A DNA stretch of 64,000 nt from Armigeres subalbatus (GCF_024139115.2 NC_085141.1:42529065-42593064), one strand, 5' to 3'; counted from the stretch's first letter, positions 11,068 to 22,814 are shown. Made by a program: numbers and translations. The notes: a model not told the origin generated them from the letters alone.

Positions 11068-12712
11068 GAGCATGAGCATGAGCATTATGACCGCACAATT
11101 CGTAGTTGCTACTCCGTGATTGGCTGAACTTGCGAAATTGTACAGAGAACACAATGAATGGGGCTTGGGATTAGCTACCCATTCTCAATGTACACGTTTC
11201 GGGAGCTCAAATATTTAAAGTCAATAACGGCGCCGGCCACGTCCTTACGGTCATATAGGAACGGAAGGATTGTTAGTCCGACTCTCGTTGCTACTAGAGA
11301 CCGAGTATACCTCTGCATCTCCACGATTGTCTTGGGATAGGATATCGTTTTAGTTACAAAGGATAATTTATCTGGATTCACTTTGGTAAGCGATGCGATC
11401 TATGGGATGAAATGACACTAATACGAGTTAAAAGTTAAAAAACATGCACGCCCGGTGGCATATGAAAGCTAAGGAGATTCGCGTTTTGGACGACCGCACG
11501 GAAGCGCAGCACTCTGTACTCACTTGTTCGATGGCTACAGCAAACTATTGAAGAACTCGCTTTTTTCGACCGCGCGCGACATGCGCATCAGCCACCGAAC
11601 ACAAGATAGATACTTTATTTCTTTCCCGACGACTAAAACACGCACTGCACTTACTTGTTCGATAGCTACTCTTATTACCGGCCGCGCAATGCAGAACAAA
11701 TATTTCGGCCGATCGCGTCATCGTTCTGCAGTCCGAAACAAGAGAAATCACGCACTGAACTGATTTTTATTACCGGCCGCGCAATGCAGAACAAATATTT
11801 CGGCCGATCGCGTCATCGTTCTGCAGTCCGAAACAAGAGAAATCTCGCACTGAACTGATTTTTATTACCGGCCGCGCAATGCAGAACAAATATTTCGGCC
11901 GATCGCGCGATCGTTCTGCAGTCCGAAACAAGAGAAATCTCGCACTGAACTAATTTTTATTACCAGCTGCGCAATGCAGAACAAATGTTTCGGCCGATCG
12001 CGTCATCGTTCTGCAGTCCGAAACAAGAGAAATCACGCACTGAACTGATTTTTATTACCGGCCGCGCAATGCAGATCAAATATTTCGGCCGATCGCGCGA
12101 TCGTTCTGCAGTCCGAAACAAGAGAAATCTCGCACTGAACTAATTTTTATTACCAGCTGCGCAATGCAGAACAAATGTTTCGGCCGATCGCGCGATCGTT
12201 CTGCAGTCCGAAACAAGAGAAATCTCGCACTGAACTAATTTTTATTACCAGCTGCGCAATGCAGAACAAATGTTTCGGCCGATCGCGTCATCGTTCTGCA
12301 GTCCGAAACAAGAGAAATCACGCACCGAACTGGTTTTTATTACCGGCCGCGCAATGCAGAACAAATATTTCGGCCGATCGCGTCATCGTTCTGCAGTCCG
12401 AAACAAGAGAAATCACGCACTGAACTGATTTTTATTACCGGCCGCGCAATGCAGAACAAATATTTCGGCCGATCGCGCGATCGTTCTGCAGTCCGAAACA
12501 AGAGAAATCACGCACTGAACTGATTTTTATTACCGGCCGCGCAATGCAGAACAAATATTTCGGCCGATCGCGTCATCGTTCTGCAGTCCGAAACAAGAGA
12601 AATCACGCACTGAACTGATTTTTATTACCGGCCGCGCAATGCAAAACAAATATTTCGGCCGATCGCGTCATCGTTCTGCAGTCCGAAACAAGAGAAATCA
12701 CGCACTGAACTC
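11068..12712 (-). mobile_element. retroposon with 5' array of 95-bp monomers, copy 1
   Basis: In minus sense it starts at 12712 with GAGTTCAGTGCG, runs through about 11 tandem 95-bp monomers, a transition zone (about 11490-11665) and a 370-bp body (11090-11440), and ends in a tail of repeated ATGCTC at 11068-11085. The flanks duplicate 22 bp with one mismatch (11046-11067 and 12713-12734). The tail plus a long duplication point to target-primed reverse transcription. A 68-codon minus frame at 11175-11381 differs by one residue in copy 2, but a plus frame is equally open, so coding is unproven. The element family was not recognised. Confidence 0.65.
11668..12712 (-). repeat. 95-bp satellite array 1
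   Basis: The spacing is exactly 95 bp (for example TGATTTTTATTACC at 11761 and 11856). Two subtypes occur: type A with ACCGGCCGCG, and type B with ACCAGCTGCG plus AAATGTTTCGG (near 11950, 12140 and 12235). The unit contains the self-complementary CGATCGCGCGATCG in some copies. In minus sense type A carries TCAGTT followed at +28 by GGAC. Confidence 0.9.
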
Positions 12713-12899
12713 ATTCCCACAGATCCCGAGATATCTAACCAAACTAATAACTTATATACACTAGCGCCGCCTTACGGCTGAATTCTGAACTTAACAGCTT
12801 CTCAACATATTGGTTTAGAATCCTTGAAAAACTTTGTAGAAGACGGAAATTTCCTAAATCCCATTCATCTCGAGACACGCGAGTTCTCATGTTATGAAA

Positions 12900-13095
12900 G
12901 TTGAAGCGATTTGCGGAAGGTTAAACATCCGTTATTAGTGGAATTCGCAACAACGAATAACGAAGGATTGTAGAAAAATCGTCAGTCCATGCAACACGCG
13001 TTGAAGTTTTGCCTCTGGAATGAATTTTTATTAACAAACTACCAAATTATCGAACCCAAATTGCTGAATATTCGAAAACATATTTGGTTCTTTGA
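12900..13095. repeat. decayed half of the 207-879 MITE family
   Basis: CCGTTATTAGTGGAATTC, GCCTCTGGAATGA and AACAAACTACCAAATTATCG align with the right arm of the 207-879 element with many substitutions. Both termini are lost. Confidence 0.5.
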
Positions 13096-13099
13096 GCTA

Positions 13100-14945
13100 T
13101 ATTTTGCATCGATGTCGACCACCAATAAAGACACAGTTTCCCATTTAAAATAATTAATTATCTGTGCAAACAATTAGAAAGTGTTTGCCAAACAACATCA
13201 AACCGTTTCAATAATTCCATTTACTTATCGGATATCCCATCCGAAAATTTATCATCTATGATCGTTATTCCCTTTTAATGAAATGCTAGTTTATCAAATC
13301 ACTCCAACTTCATTACGGCGTATCCTCTAACTAACCCTCCTTCTTCGCCCCGTAACATTGTAACATCATCAATTTCATCACTTTTGTGCACCCACCCACA
13401 GCCCATTTCCTGGCATCCGTTTCAACCATACGTCCCCAGAAGTAAAACCCTATTGAACAGAGATCAGCAAAGGGGGAAGCATGCCGAACAAACTCCTACA
13501 GCCCTTAGACAGCGACGAGCGCCACCGCCATGCCGCCGAAGCAATAAAAATCACTGTTTTGACACCCGAAAAGTCTTTGCTCCGTGAAATGCGAGGGGTT
13601 TGGTGCATACAAGCTTCAGATTCATCGCCATCCCGACGTCGCATAGTGGCCGGAAGGTGGACAAACTCTCAAGGATTGTTTTTGTCCTGCATTCAAGGAT
13701 ATTTTTAGCATGTGTCAATTGTTGAAATCTTCACAAAATTTACAAAGATCTGCGAAATATTTATAAAATAATTCACCGCTCAATAGCCAATAATAGCAAT
13801 ATTATTTCACCAAAACTTCACCGTAATCCTTTGATATTATTTGCCAATTTACAATGCAGAAAACGAACAAAACTTTACAGAATTTTTGTACAAACTGCTT
13901 GTATGCCAGCCTCTGTAACGTCGCCGTCGTCATCTCATAGGAAAACAGGGGTGTTGTTATTGCCTTTGGCCCACACTCGCCCTAACCCTCCGGGGAGATG
14001 TTCAACAGATAAAATCAATGCAAAGTAGCATACGCTTCCTTGGTTTTCCGCAACAATGATTGCTGCTTTGTTTTCCGTGCCAACCAAGCAACCCCTCTTC
14101 CTGGGAAAAATCATTATCCTCGTTTGAAACTTCACGGTGACGACAATGTGCTCAATTGGAGAGGGTGAGTTTTCATTTTCAGCACCGCGGTCTATGGCTG
14201 ATTGTGCGAGATTGTGTTTCGGAGAAACACGATTAACAAAGTATTGTAAATAGAATTATCTACACGTCGATCCATCGTTTAAGGCACAGCAACCGTATCG
14301 AATTTAACTTATTATGCTCATTAACCGAAAGCAGCCACGAACATAAATCTCTTCCGATCGATATGGTTTGACATCTCGGTGTGTATAGAGCCCGAGATCA
14401 TGAGCCGGCTAATTACCCACCGGCGATGCGACAGTCAGTCAGTCAGTCTAAGTATCGTCGTCATCGACCTGGTTATCCGGACTCGTCTGGGCAGCGGGTT
14501 TGAACGAATGAAACATAAACGTGAATGGGACAACCGTGGAAAAGCGATGACATCGGCGAGCCACGGCGATTGACATATTGATGAGATGAATAAGTCGAAG
14601 AATATACGACGCAAAAAATTAGAACAAACCTACCGCATTGATCGAAGTGGGCAGTTTTTTTTTCGTACGGCAGACCATATCGCTAATGACAACTGTTCAG
14701 CCGATCTTTCATTTGGGAACGTAGCAGGCGATGATGATGGTCGTGGAATGTGAGAAATAATTTATCGCGCAAAATAAAAATTCCGATGGTTTCGTGACTT
14801 AGAATTATTTATGTTTTTTTTAGTATGTAGTATAAAAAGATGGTCATTCAAGCGAAGGCGCATCCAGTTCATCCAGAAAAAGCCCTTGGCAGAATTCAAA
14901 TGCAATACATCAGTATGTAACAGCTGATATGCAAGATAGTTGGTA
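13100..14945. other. unassigned 1.8 kb, apparently low-copy
   Basis: No internal repeat or partner was seen in the window and no long open frame. Several stretches (13380-13680, 14160-14590) are less AT-rich and lack transposon signatures; they could be intronic or regulatory host DNA. TCAGTCAGTCAGTC at about 14432 is a short microsatellite. Confidence 0.35.
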
Positions 14946-14949
14946 TGTG

Positions 14950-15520
14950 GTATCAATTGTGGTATCCTGAGGATCCGGAACATCCGTAGAAGTGATTCAT
15001 GGAACTCATCCTAGAAAAGCGCGGTTTTTCCAAAGCTTCTTCTTTTCGAACGCTGAGTATTGAATGATTGTGGTGACCCATTTCGATGGACCTGGGTGGC
15101 CACCGGAGATCTTCCGGAAGATCTGGAAGGTCCGTTAAAGTGGTCAATTCATGAAAATCATCCTCTCATCCACTCCACTCATCCTAGAAGAGTGCGGTTT
15201 TTACAAAGCCTTTTATTGTCGTATGTACTTGAGTGGCCACCGGAGATCCAAAACATCCTTTCTTAAATCCGGAACATCCGTAGAAATGTTCAATTCATGA
15301 AACTCATCATAGAAGAAGCTTTTCATTAACGTACTCTAAGTTATAGAAAATTATCGTTACCCATTCTTATGAACCTCAGTGGCCACTAGAGGTCCTTCGT
15401 GAATAAGAAACTCGAATCATAAGAGCACTTAGAATTGAGTGACCACTGGATGTCCTCCTAAAGTTCCTCCGAATTGGTCAATACTTGACACTCATCCTAT
15501 TAGAGCACGATATTTTGTAA
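14950..15520. repeat. diverged tandem repeat related to 8580-9930
   Basis: GGATCCGGAACATCCGTAGA, ATCCTAGAAAAGCGCGGTTT and GGTGGCCACCGGAG recur about three to four times. Word order and unit length match the 8.6-kb array, but identity is low. Confidence 0.6.
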
Positions 15521-15577
15521 ACTGTTTGCTATCCTACTCATTGATCATCTCAAAAAGGTTAGTGTAAAGCTTTCTAC

Positions 15578-15640
15578 GGGGCCCTCCTTGGCCGTGCGGT
15601 AAGGTTCGCGGCTACAACCCGTTTTTGTCACTCCAAAAAT
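15578..15640 (+). mobile_element. tRNA-derived SINE head fragment, Feilai-like
   Basis: GGGCCCTCCTTGGCCGTGCG followed by GTAAGGTTCGCGGCTACAA resembles the start of the Aedes Feilai SINE as remembered. The B box and body are absent, so only a 5' stub remains. Confidence 0.5.
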
Positions 15641-17285
15641 TTAGGAAAATTCAAGTCGTTCTTTTTATTTTTGTACATAAAACCGCAAACATCATGATAT
15701 TCTTAAAATAACTTTCATTTTGTAATGTATTTTGCGTACCCAAGGCATAAACTGATTGTAAAATAAATTTAAAAATAGAAAAGAAATTTCGGTAAGCTAA
15801 CCTTGAAACCTGTGACCATCTAGGTAAAATTAAATCGCATTTCAGGGAAATTATAACTCTCTACCAAGGGGTGTCTCACATAAATTAAATTGAATTTATC
15901 TGCAGAAATTAACGAAGTAACCAAAGCGACTTTATTTCGATTTCAATTGAGTTTGGTTATAAGACCAATTGCTGATTTTAGCAACGTAACGTATAAACCA
16001 TCTGTCAAATCAAACGATGACAGTGATAGTAAACAATAAGTATTATGGAAAAAATATTTATATGTGAACTATCAGAGAACGTCTATAAATTACAGCAAGC
16101 AAAGAAAACATGCTCATTGCTAACCCTTAGTTAGAGTGATAGTACCAGATAGTTACACCATTGTAACATTAATAAGACATTAATAAGTTCTTTTTGGGGG
16201 GCTGTGTTTTTACCTGGGTTTCATATTAATAAGCTTAGTGCGAAGAGATTAAGCAGGAAGCAAGATTTCACTTTACGAAAGTAGATGTTGCACATATGTA
16301 CATGATATAGGTGTTCTCCCCAATTTCAGCCGAATTCCAATAGACGAAACTTTTATAATTACTTGGGCTTAGTGAATAAATCTAAATCTAAGCTATAAAG
16401 GCCAGCTGTTACATCCCACATCATACGCATTTCTTCAGTTGTAGAACTAAGGTTGTGGTAGCATGTGCAGAAGCCCGGAAATGAATCAGGTACCTAAAAC
16501 GGGTTATGAACATCGGAGTATTTCTACATGGGATCAGAGCATATTGTAATAAAATCTTCTACAGAATGAGGAATATAACATCTGTGCTGTAATTATTCAA
16601 ATCCAAGCTCGAAGTCAACAGAATAATAAATTTGTAGGCAACAGGCAACAACAGCTTAGTTCTTGTTAATATATAAAAGCTATTTTCAGCTGTTTTCCTT
16701 GTTAATCATCTCGGCAAGGGTTAGCTTACAATCTGAAATAAACAATGAATATATTATTAAATAACGTAAAAAAATCAAATTAGAAATCATATCCATTTTC
16801 TTGTTGATCAAAAAATAAACAACTTGATGTCATTGGTAACTTATAAAATCCACGCTTGCTTGGACTAAAAATACAGTTCAGTGTCGCAGAAGGTGTGTTG
16901 CAAAATTGATCAAGTTGTAGCTATGAATACCATTCGCTTCAAATCGAATTTATTTCGATTCAAATTCGCTGTGATTGTTAACGGTGAGACACCCCTTGCT
17001 CTCTACACAAACTACAAAGATGTGGAGTGTTTAATTTCCGGAAGATTCCGAATTGTTATTAGGAGCAAGGCGCATGAACATCGTCTGTATCTTTTTCCGT
17101 TGTCGAGTTTATTTATTTGAAAAAATATGACATTAGTGAAATTGATAAAAATATCTCCAATTTTATGGCATAATATATAACATGAGCTGCTCTATGAAAT
17201 GCCGCGTAAATATATATTTTTACATTTTAATACATACTATGGTTGAACCGTCTCAAAAATAATTTCAAATAGCAAGCTCGATACA
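15641..17285. other. unassigned AT-rich 1.6 kb
   Basis: No repeats, long frames or family motifs were recognised. A 79-codon plus frame at 16881-17120 has no recognisable motif. Confidence 0.35.
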
Positions 17286-17289
17286 CCAT

Positions 17290-17405
17290 CACTTTGCTAT
17301 AACCATTTGCGCATTTCAAACAGACTCCAGGACGCCCCTGAACATGAAATACGCACATTACCCGATCCATCGTCGCCTTTACCAATCGTGTTTTTTTATC
17401 CGGAA
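17290..17405 (-). mobile_element. RTE-clade fragment (RT region)
   Basis: GACGCCCCTGAACATGAAAT and CCCGATCCATCGTCGCCTTT match 57600-57660 of the RTE element. Both ends are lost and identity is low. It abuts the start of the R1/LOA-type element. Confidence 0.6.
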
Positions 17406-17571
17406 TCTATTTTTTTAGATTATCTTAGCTTTCACGGTCTATAGATATTTCTAGTTGCTACTCATTGATTGACTAGAATCTAGCGAGGTCCCCTATTAGA
17501 GATCATCGAGTTCATAAGCGGTAAGCAGAACACCAACAAGGAGCTTAAACAAGCAGCTTAAACAGAACACC

Positions 17572-18560
17572 AACAAGGCAAGCTGTTCGAGTCGCAAGAC
17601 AAGAACGGGACGCTTATATCAGGCGTGTAGCGGCAGCAGAGAAGGTAGCCAAAGGTATCCAGACCAAGGCCCTCTCCTCCCCTAGCGGTGTTGCGACCGT
17701 CCTTACGGCCAGTGAGGGTAAGAAAACGCCAAACTAGAAGCGACCCAAACGCGCCACCATTAAGGCAAAACGTCCCCTGGATGGTGCACCGGAGCCTGAA
17801 GAGCGTGTGCCCAAGAAGGTGAAAGGCACTAAACAGGCACAAGTTGCTGAGCCACAAGCTGGCCCCAGCCAGCCATTGGTATCCGCCGAAGGGGATGCAA
17901 ATCCTTGGCAGCTGGTCATTAGGGTGCGGAAGTCGAACACCCCTCGACCTGCGAAGAAGGTGAGAGACAGAGGCGAGGCCTTACTGGTGAAAACCGACAT
18001 GGACAAGTACGCCGATGTCCTCAAATCGCTGCGAGCGGCCGATAGCCTATCGGCCCTGGGTCAGGATGTGCGCAGCGTCAGACGTACCAAGAACGGTGAA
18101 ATGGTGGTACTGAAGCGTGGCGCGCAATCCAGCGGTGTAGCTTACAAAAAAAAAATGCTCAGGAGGTCTTGGATGACGGCGCTCAGGTCAGGTCGTTGGG
18201 TGCGGAAGTGACCCTCCAGTGTAAGCAACTGGACGAGGTCACGACCGCGGAAGACGTCGTCTCTGCCGATAAAGAGCGTGCAGCACAGAGGTTGAGCGGT
18301 CCTCTGTACGTCTAAGAGGGGGATTCTTTGGTACGCAGGTAGCCTATCTCAGACTACCGGTGGCTGATGCCAAAAAGGTCACTGAGAAAGGGAAGCTGAA
18401 GATCGGCTGGTCAGTATGCCCAGTAAGCGTGCTCCAGCCACCTTCAGTGGTCTGGTGCTACCGGTGCCTTGAGTCCGGGCTCAATGCTTTTGACTGCAAG
18501 GGCCCAGACCGAAGCAAGATGTGCCGTCGCTGTGGCGAGGAGGGACACAAGGCGCAGCCC
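17572..18560 (+). pseudogene. ORF1 gag-like nucleocapsid protein, interrupted
   Basis: The plus frame reads AVRVARQERDAYIRRVAAAE, hits a TAG at 17735-17737 and continues in the same frame (ERVPKKVKGTK from about 17800) to an A-run at 18147-18156, where the frame shifts. After it, QEVLDDGAQVRSLGAEVTLQ is readable. Further breaks precede two CCHC-type knuckles (CYRCLESG near 18460, CRRCGEEGHKA near 18520). In this clade the protein binds element RNA. A third Cys/His segment (CLIYACKKQARNHAMGGPVC) follows at 19208-19268, beyond the insertion at 18561-19177. The product cannot be functional. Confidence 0.75.
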
Positions 18561-19177
18561 AGTCAACATTTTGGTACCTATATCTCTTGATATAGGTTAT
18601 TATATAAGAACCAACTTAATCGTATATAATGCACAGATTGGCTATATACGTACCAAAGTGGAGGCGATATAGGTACATACGAGTTTTATTATATGATTTT
18701 TTCCGACATCTTGAGAACAGTATTACGATTTTACATAAAAATATAAAAAAAAAATTACCGGCACCAAGTCTCGAACATGCGATCTTTGGATTTGCAGGCG
18801 GATATTCTACCACTGTACCATACTGCACATCTTGAACTGATTCGGATTTATGTCCAACATAAACTACACAATTTATATCTTTACAACTGCTTGAAACTTC
18901 AACAAGCCGTTTGGACTGAAGTGGTTTCGATTGTATTACGATTCACATAGGCATTCATTCGCACTCATATAGGATATTGCAAGGAGTATAAGTCATTACG
19001 AGTTTTTATTCACACAATTACGATTGATTTTCACTACGGTAAAAATTATCGTATACGATGCATTCAATACAACATCCTTTGACAATAATCTGACAAAGTT
19101 TGATATACAATACGATTCAGATTTTTGATGGACGCAAATGCGACTTTATTTGCTGTTTGTTATACGATATGTGGTTT
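18561..19177. mobile_element. insertion inside ORF1 with a tRNA-like segment
   Basis: ORF1 coding quality stops at about 18560 (GGCGCAGCCC) and resumes at about 19178 (GCGACAAGGCACCTAGGTGC), the expected continuation of the zinc-knuckle region. The 0.6-kb insert is AT-rich, contains inverted words (GGTACCTATATC, GATATAGGTAC) and the tRNA-like segment at 18757-18830. No clean target duplication was identified. Confidence 0.6.
18757..18830 (-). other. tRNA-like sequence, Cys(GCA)-type, degenerate
   Basis: On the minus strand there is an A box (TGGTACAGTGGTAGAAT), an anticodon-like loop CTGCAAA with GCA in the right place, and a B box GTTCGAGAC. The acceptor and anticodon stems do not pair, so it is not a functional tRNA. 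Both Pol III boxes are kept, which fits a tRNA-derived SINE head or an old tRNA pseudogene. Confidence 0.5.
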
Positions 19178-19295
19178 ACTGGGAGGAATGCGACAAGGCA
19201 CCTAGGTGCCTCATCTACGCCTGTAAGAAGCAGGCCCGGAACCATGCTATGGGCGGGCCTGTGTGTCCCTTTGGAGAGGCCAATAGGAAAAAGCC

Positions 19296-21819
19296 GTGCA
19301 GGTAACACAGCTGAACCTGAACCACTGTGCATCTGCCCAGCAACTGCTGTTGCAGTCGGTCTCGGAGTCGAGGACCGATGTCGCCCTCCTGTCCGACCCG
19401 TACAACGTCCCTGCCGACAATGGCAACTGGGTGGCGGACGGGTCTAGGTCGGCGGCAATCTGCACAACGGGAAGGTATCCGGTTCAAGAGGTTGTACACT
19501 CCTCCGCGGAGGGTGTCGCGATAGCCAAGATCAATGGTGTGTTCTATTGTAGCTGCTACGCCCCACCAAGGTGGCCAATGGAACAATTCAACCAGATGAT
19601 CGACAGGCTATCGTCCGACCTAGTAGGTCGGAGCCCGTTCGTTATAGCGGGAGATATGAATGCTTGGGCAGTGGAATGGGGCAGCCGCTGCACCAATCAG
19701 AGGGGACAAGCGTTACTCGAGGCACTTGCAAAACTCGACGCAGTGCTTGTCAATGACGGAGCCAGTAGCACATTCCGTAGGAATGAGTCCGAGTCATGGA
19801 TAGATGTAACGTTTGTCAGTCACGGTCTGGTCTCTGACCCATAGTGATCACCTAGCAATTCGCTTCAAGATCAACTATGGTGTGCAGCATCCGAGGGCGG
19901 GTGATCCCTGTCAGGTCCGTTGGTGGAAGTCCAATCATTTCGACAGCGAAGTTTTCACCGCGGCCCTGGGACTGGAGGCCAACACCGACAGTCTAAGCGA
20001 GGATGCGCTGGTAGCTGTCCTATCTCGCGCGTGCGACGCTACTATGCTGAGGAAAGCCCAGCCAAGAAATGGCAGATGCCCGGCATACTGGTGGGGTGCC
20101 GAAATTGCAGCCTGCCTCAAGGCTAGACGTAGGACGCAACGAGCCCGCACCGAGGATGAAAGAGCGGTCCGCCGTGAAGTGTTTCAAGCTGCGAGACTGG
20201 CTCTTAACAAGGCCATTAAGAGCAGCAAGAGAGTGTGCTTCGACGACCTGTGCGAGGGTGACGCGAATCCGTGGGGTGACGCCTATAGGATCGTTATGGC
20301 CAAGACGAAAGGGGGCTCTTAACCCCCCGAACGGTCACCGGACCGGTTGGCGAGGATTATCGAATTACTCTTCCCGTCCCGAGCCACAAGTCCCTGGCTT
20401 CCTCCTGCGCTGCAAGGCGCCGGGAGTGTGGCCGAAATAGTGGCTCCGGTGACGAACGAAGAGTTACTCGCAGTGGCTAATTCCCTTGCGATGAACAAAG
20501 CTCCAGGGCCTGATGGAGTCCCAAACAGTGCACTCAAGGCAGCGATCATAGCGAAACCGAACATGTTCAGGCTAGCTATGCAGAGATGCCTGGATGAGTG
20601 TCGTTTCCCTGAGAGATGGAAAAGGCCGTAAAGCCTCCGGGCGACCCATCGGCGTACAGACCAATTTGCCTGATCGACACGACGGGTAAACTGCTCGAGA
20701 GGATCATCCTCAACAGGCTCACCCCTTACGCAGAGGGTACGGATGGCCTGTCGAGCAACCAGTTTGGTTTTCGGAAGGGTAAGTCCACGGTGGACGCTAT
20801 CAACTCAGTGCTAAAGACTGCAGAGGTAGCGATCCAACGGAAAATGCGAGGAATTCGATACTGTGCGTTGGTGACACTGGACGTGAAGAACGCATTCAAT
20901 AGCGCAAGCTGGGATGCCATAGCGCTCTCATTACACCGGCATAGCCTGCCGGTGGCAATGTACCGGATATTGGAAAGCTAGTTCCAGAACCGTGTGCTGC
21001 TATACGAGACCGATGCCGGTCAGAAAAGTGTTCCCATTACCGCAGGAGTCCCGCAAGGGTCAATCCTGGGTCCGGTACTATGGAACCTGATGTATGACGA
21101 GGTTCTTAAGCTAAAGTTCCCTCCTATCGTGGTTATCGTCAGTCGGCACAACATGCAGTTGATCACGTGGGAGACGTCGCGATCACTTCAAAGTGGAGTC
21201 TGAAGATTCTTGGGGTCATCATAGACGACAAGCTTACCTTCGGTAGCCACGTCGAATATGCGTGCAAGAAGGCTTCGACTGCTGTGGCGGCATTATCGAG
21301 GATGATGTCCAACAGCTCCAAGGTGTGCGCCAGTAGACGTAGGCTACTGGCAGGCGTTGCCGTAACTATCCTTAGGTACGGCGGCCCGTCCTGGGCAAAA
21401 GCACTGGGGGTAACCAGTTACCTGCAGAAACTGGAGAGCACCTACCACTTGATGTGTCTCAGAGTCACCCAGCTAACATACCAAGCTGGGTGGGGAGACC
21501 CCATGGGGAAGTTCACTTCCAACTGACACAATTCCTGTCAGGCCATGGCTGTTTCCGACAGTATCACCACAGGTTTGGGCACTCGGAGGTCCCCGTCTGC
21601 CCTGACTGCCCAGGTGTTGACGAAACTGCAGAGCACATACTGTTCGTATGTCCTCGCTTCGACGTCGAAAGAAGAGCAATGCTAGACGTTTGCGGCCGGG
21701 ACACAACCCCGGATAACCTTATCCAGAGGATGTCTCAAGCGGTGGAGAAGTGGAACGCAGTCTCGACTGCAACCACTCAGATTGCCTGCAGCTTGCAGAG
21801 AATCTGGCGCGCCGAGTAG
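19296..21819 (+). pseudogene. ORF2 endonuclease/reverse transcriptase, R1/LOA group
   Basis: Segments in order: endonuclease (19296-19844: VTQLNLNHCASAQQLL, IAGDMNAWAVEWGS, then SDHLA in the next frame at 19813-20322), RT N-terminus (20347-20631: MNKAPGPDGVPNSALK), fingers and palm (20616-20981: YRPICLIDTTGKLLERI, motif A VTLDVKNAFNSASW), motif B (21047-21090: GVPQGSILGPVLWN), then a jump at about 21137 straight to the post-palm VGDVAITSKWS region. Motif C (Y/FADD) and about 100 neighbouring residues are missing. The C-terminus (21454-21819) has the CPDCPGVDETAEHILFVC finger. At least five frame breaks or stops and the lost catalytic pair make it dead. Confidence 0.85.
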
Positions 21820-22069
21820 CAATCGACAAGCAGTACTAACTTGTGATTGGTTAGTTAGAGCGAAAAATGCCGAACGCGGAGAAGTGTGTGAATGGTCTGC
21901 CCATGCAGAGGTAATGGCGCAGCGGGTGGCAACCGAGATCGTCTCCTCGATGCATGGCAGAAGTGTGAACGAATAGGTGTATGCATGGACTGCACACGCC
22001 GTGTTGGGAGTAGCGCAGGAATGTTGATTCCTATGACTACTGATACCCCGCGGCGTGGCAGAGGAGTGT

Positions 22070-22440
22070 GGGTGAGCATTCAAGTCAGTCTCACATGGTA
22101 TGAAAGGAATGAGCACACAAATCAGTCTCACACGGTATGCTAGTCTCATATGGTATGAGCGAGGTGAGCACCCAAGTCAGACTCACATGGTACGTCAGAA
22201 GTGGGAACCTAAGAAAAATGTCCCATAAGGGATGCCAGAGCGAGAGTTAGGTCGAATGACTAGAGTAGTATGTGTCAGCCCGAACTGAATGAAAGAGGTG
22301 AGCAGAGCATCCAAGTCAGACTCACATGGCATGATAAAGGTGGGCATACAAGTCAGATCCACATGGCATGAGAAGGGTGAGCACACAAGTCAGACTCACA
22401 TGGCATGATAGAGGTGAGCAAACAAGTCAGACTCACAGGG
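22070..22440 (+). repeat. 36-bp tandem repeats in the R1/LOA 3' UTR
   Basis: CAAGTCAGACTCACATGGCA followed by TGA-GAGGTGAGCACA recurs about eight times with indels, and once more near 22850. It lies 3' of ORF2 and belongs to the retroelement's 3' UTR. Confidence 0.75.
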
Positions 22441-22459
22441 TGTGACAGAGCATGTAGGG

Positions 22460-22814
22460 TAGGGTGGTTCAAAAACTCGATTTTGCTTCACAGCGCTTAT
22501 CTGATTCTGTATCACATTCTGAGTGTTCTTTATTATTGGGGCGATTAATCAACATGCGGTTTTCGTTGGGTGAAAGCTGTTGAGTATTCCTTCAAGCTAT
22601 GTAGATTTTCTTTTAACCTGCGCTTAAGGGGGAAGCGTTATTAACAGTATAGTGGAAAATTAAATTTCACCATACTAATTTGCATGCAAACTTGAAACGG
22701 CTTGTGCCAAATTAGTTTTAATCCAAATGATCTCAAATTTTCAGAGGACACTCAGAACATAATAAAGCATCAGATGAGCGCTGTGGAGCAAAATCGATTT
22801 TTTGAACCACCCTA
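22460..22814. mobile_element. 355-bp hAT-like MITE in the retroelement 3' UTR
   Basis: The ends TAGGGTGGTTCAAAAA and TTTTTTGAACCACCCTA are inverted, with further subterminal pairing (CACAGCGCT / AGCGCTGTG). The 8-bp duplication ATGTAGGG is perfect (22452-22459, 22815-22822). Confidence 0.8.

Noticed and set aside
11158..11340. 60-codon plus frame present in three copies (also 40548 and 49630) as a conserved small gene
   Set aside because: It lies antisense to the retroposon body, and the opposite strand is equally open. Conservation is explained by copies of one repeat.
11668..12712. CRISPR-like array of regular repeats
   Set aside because: The 95-bp units are contiguous with no unique spacers, and the window is plainly eukaryotic.
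18757..18830. functional tRNA-Cys gene
   Set aside because: The Pol III boxes are good but the acceptor and anticodon stems do not pair.
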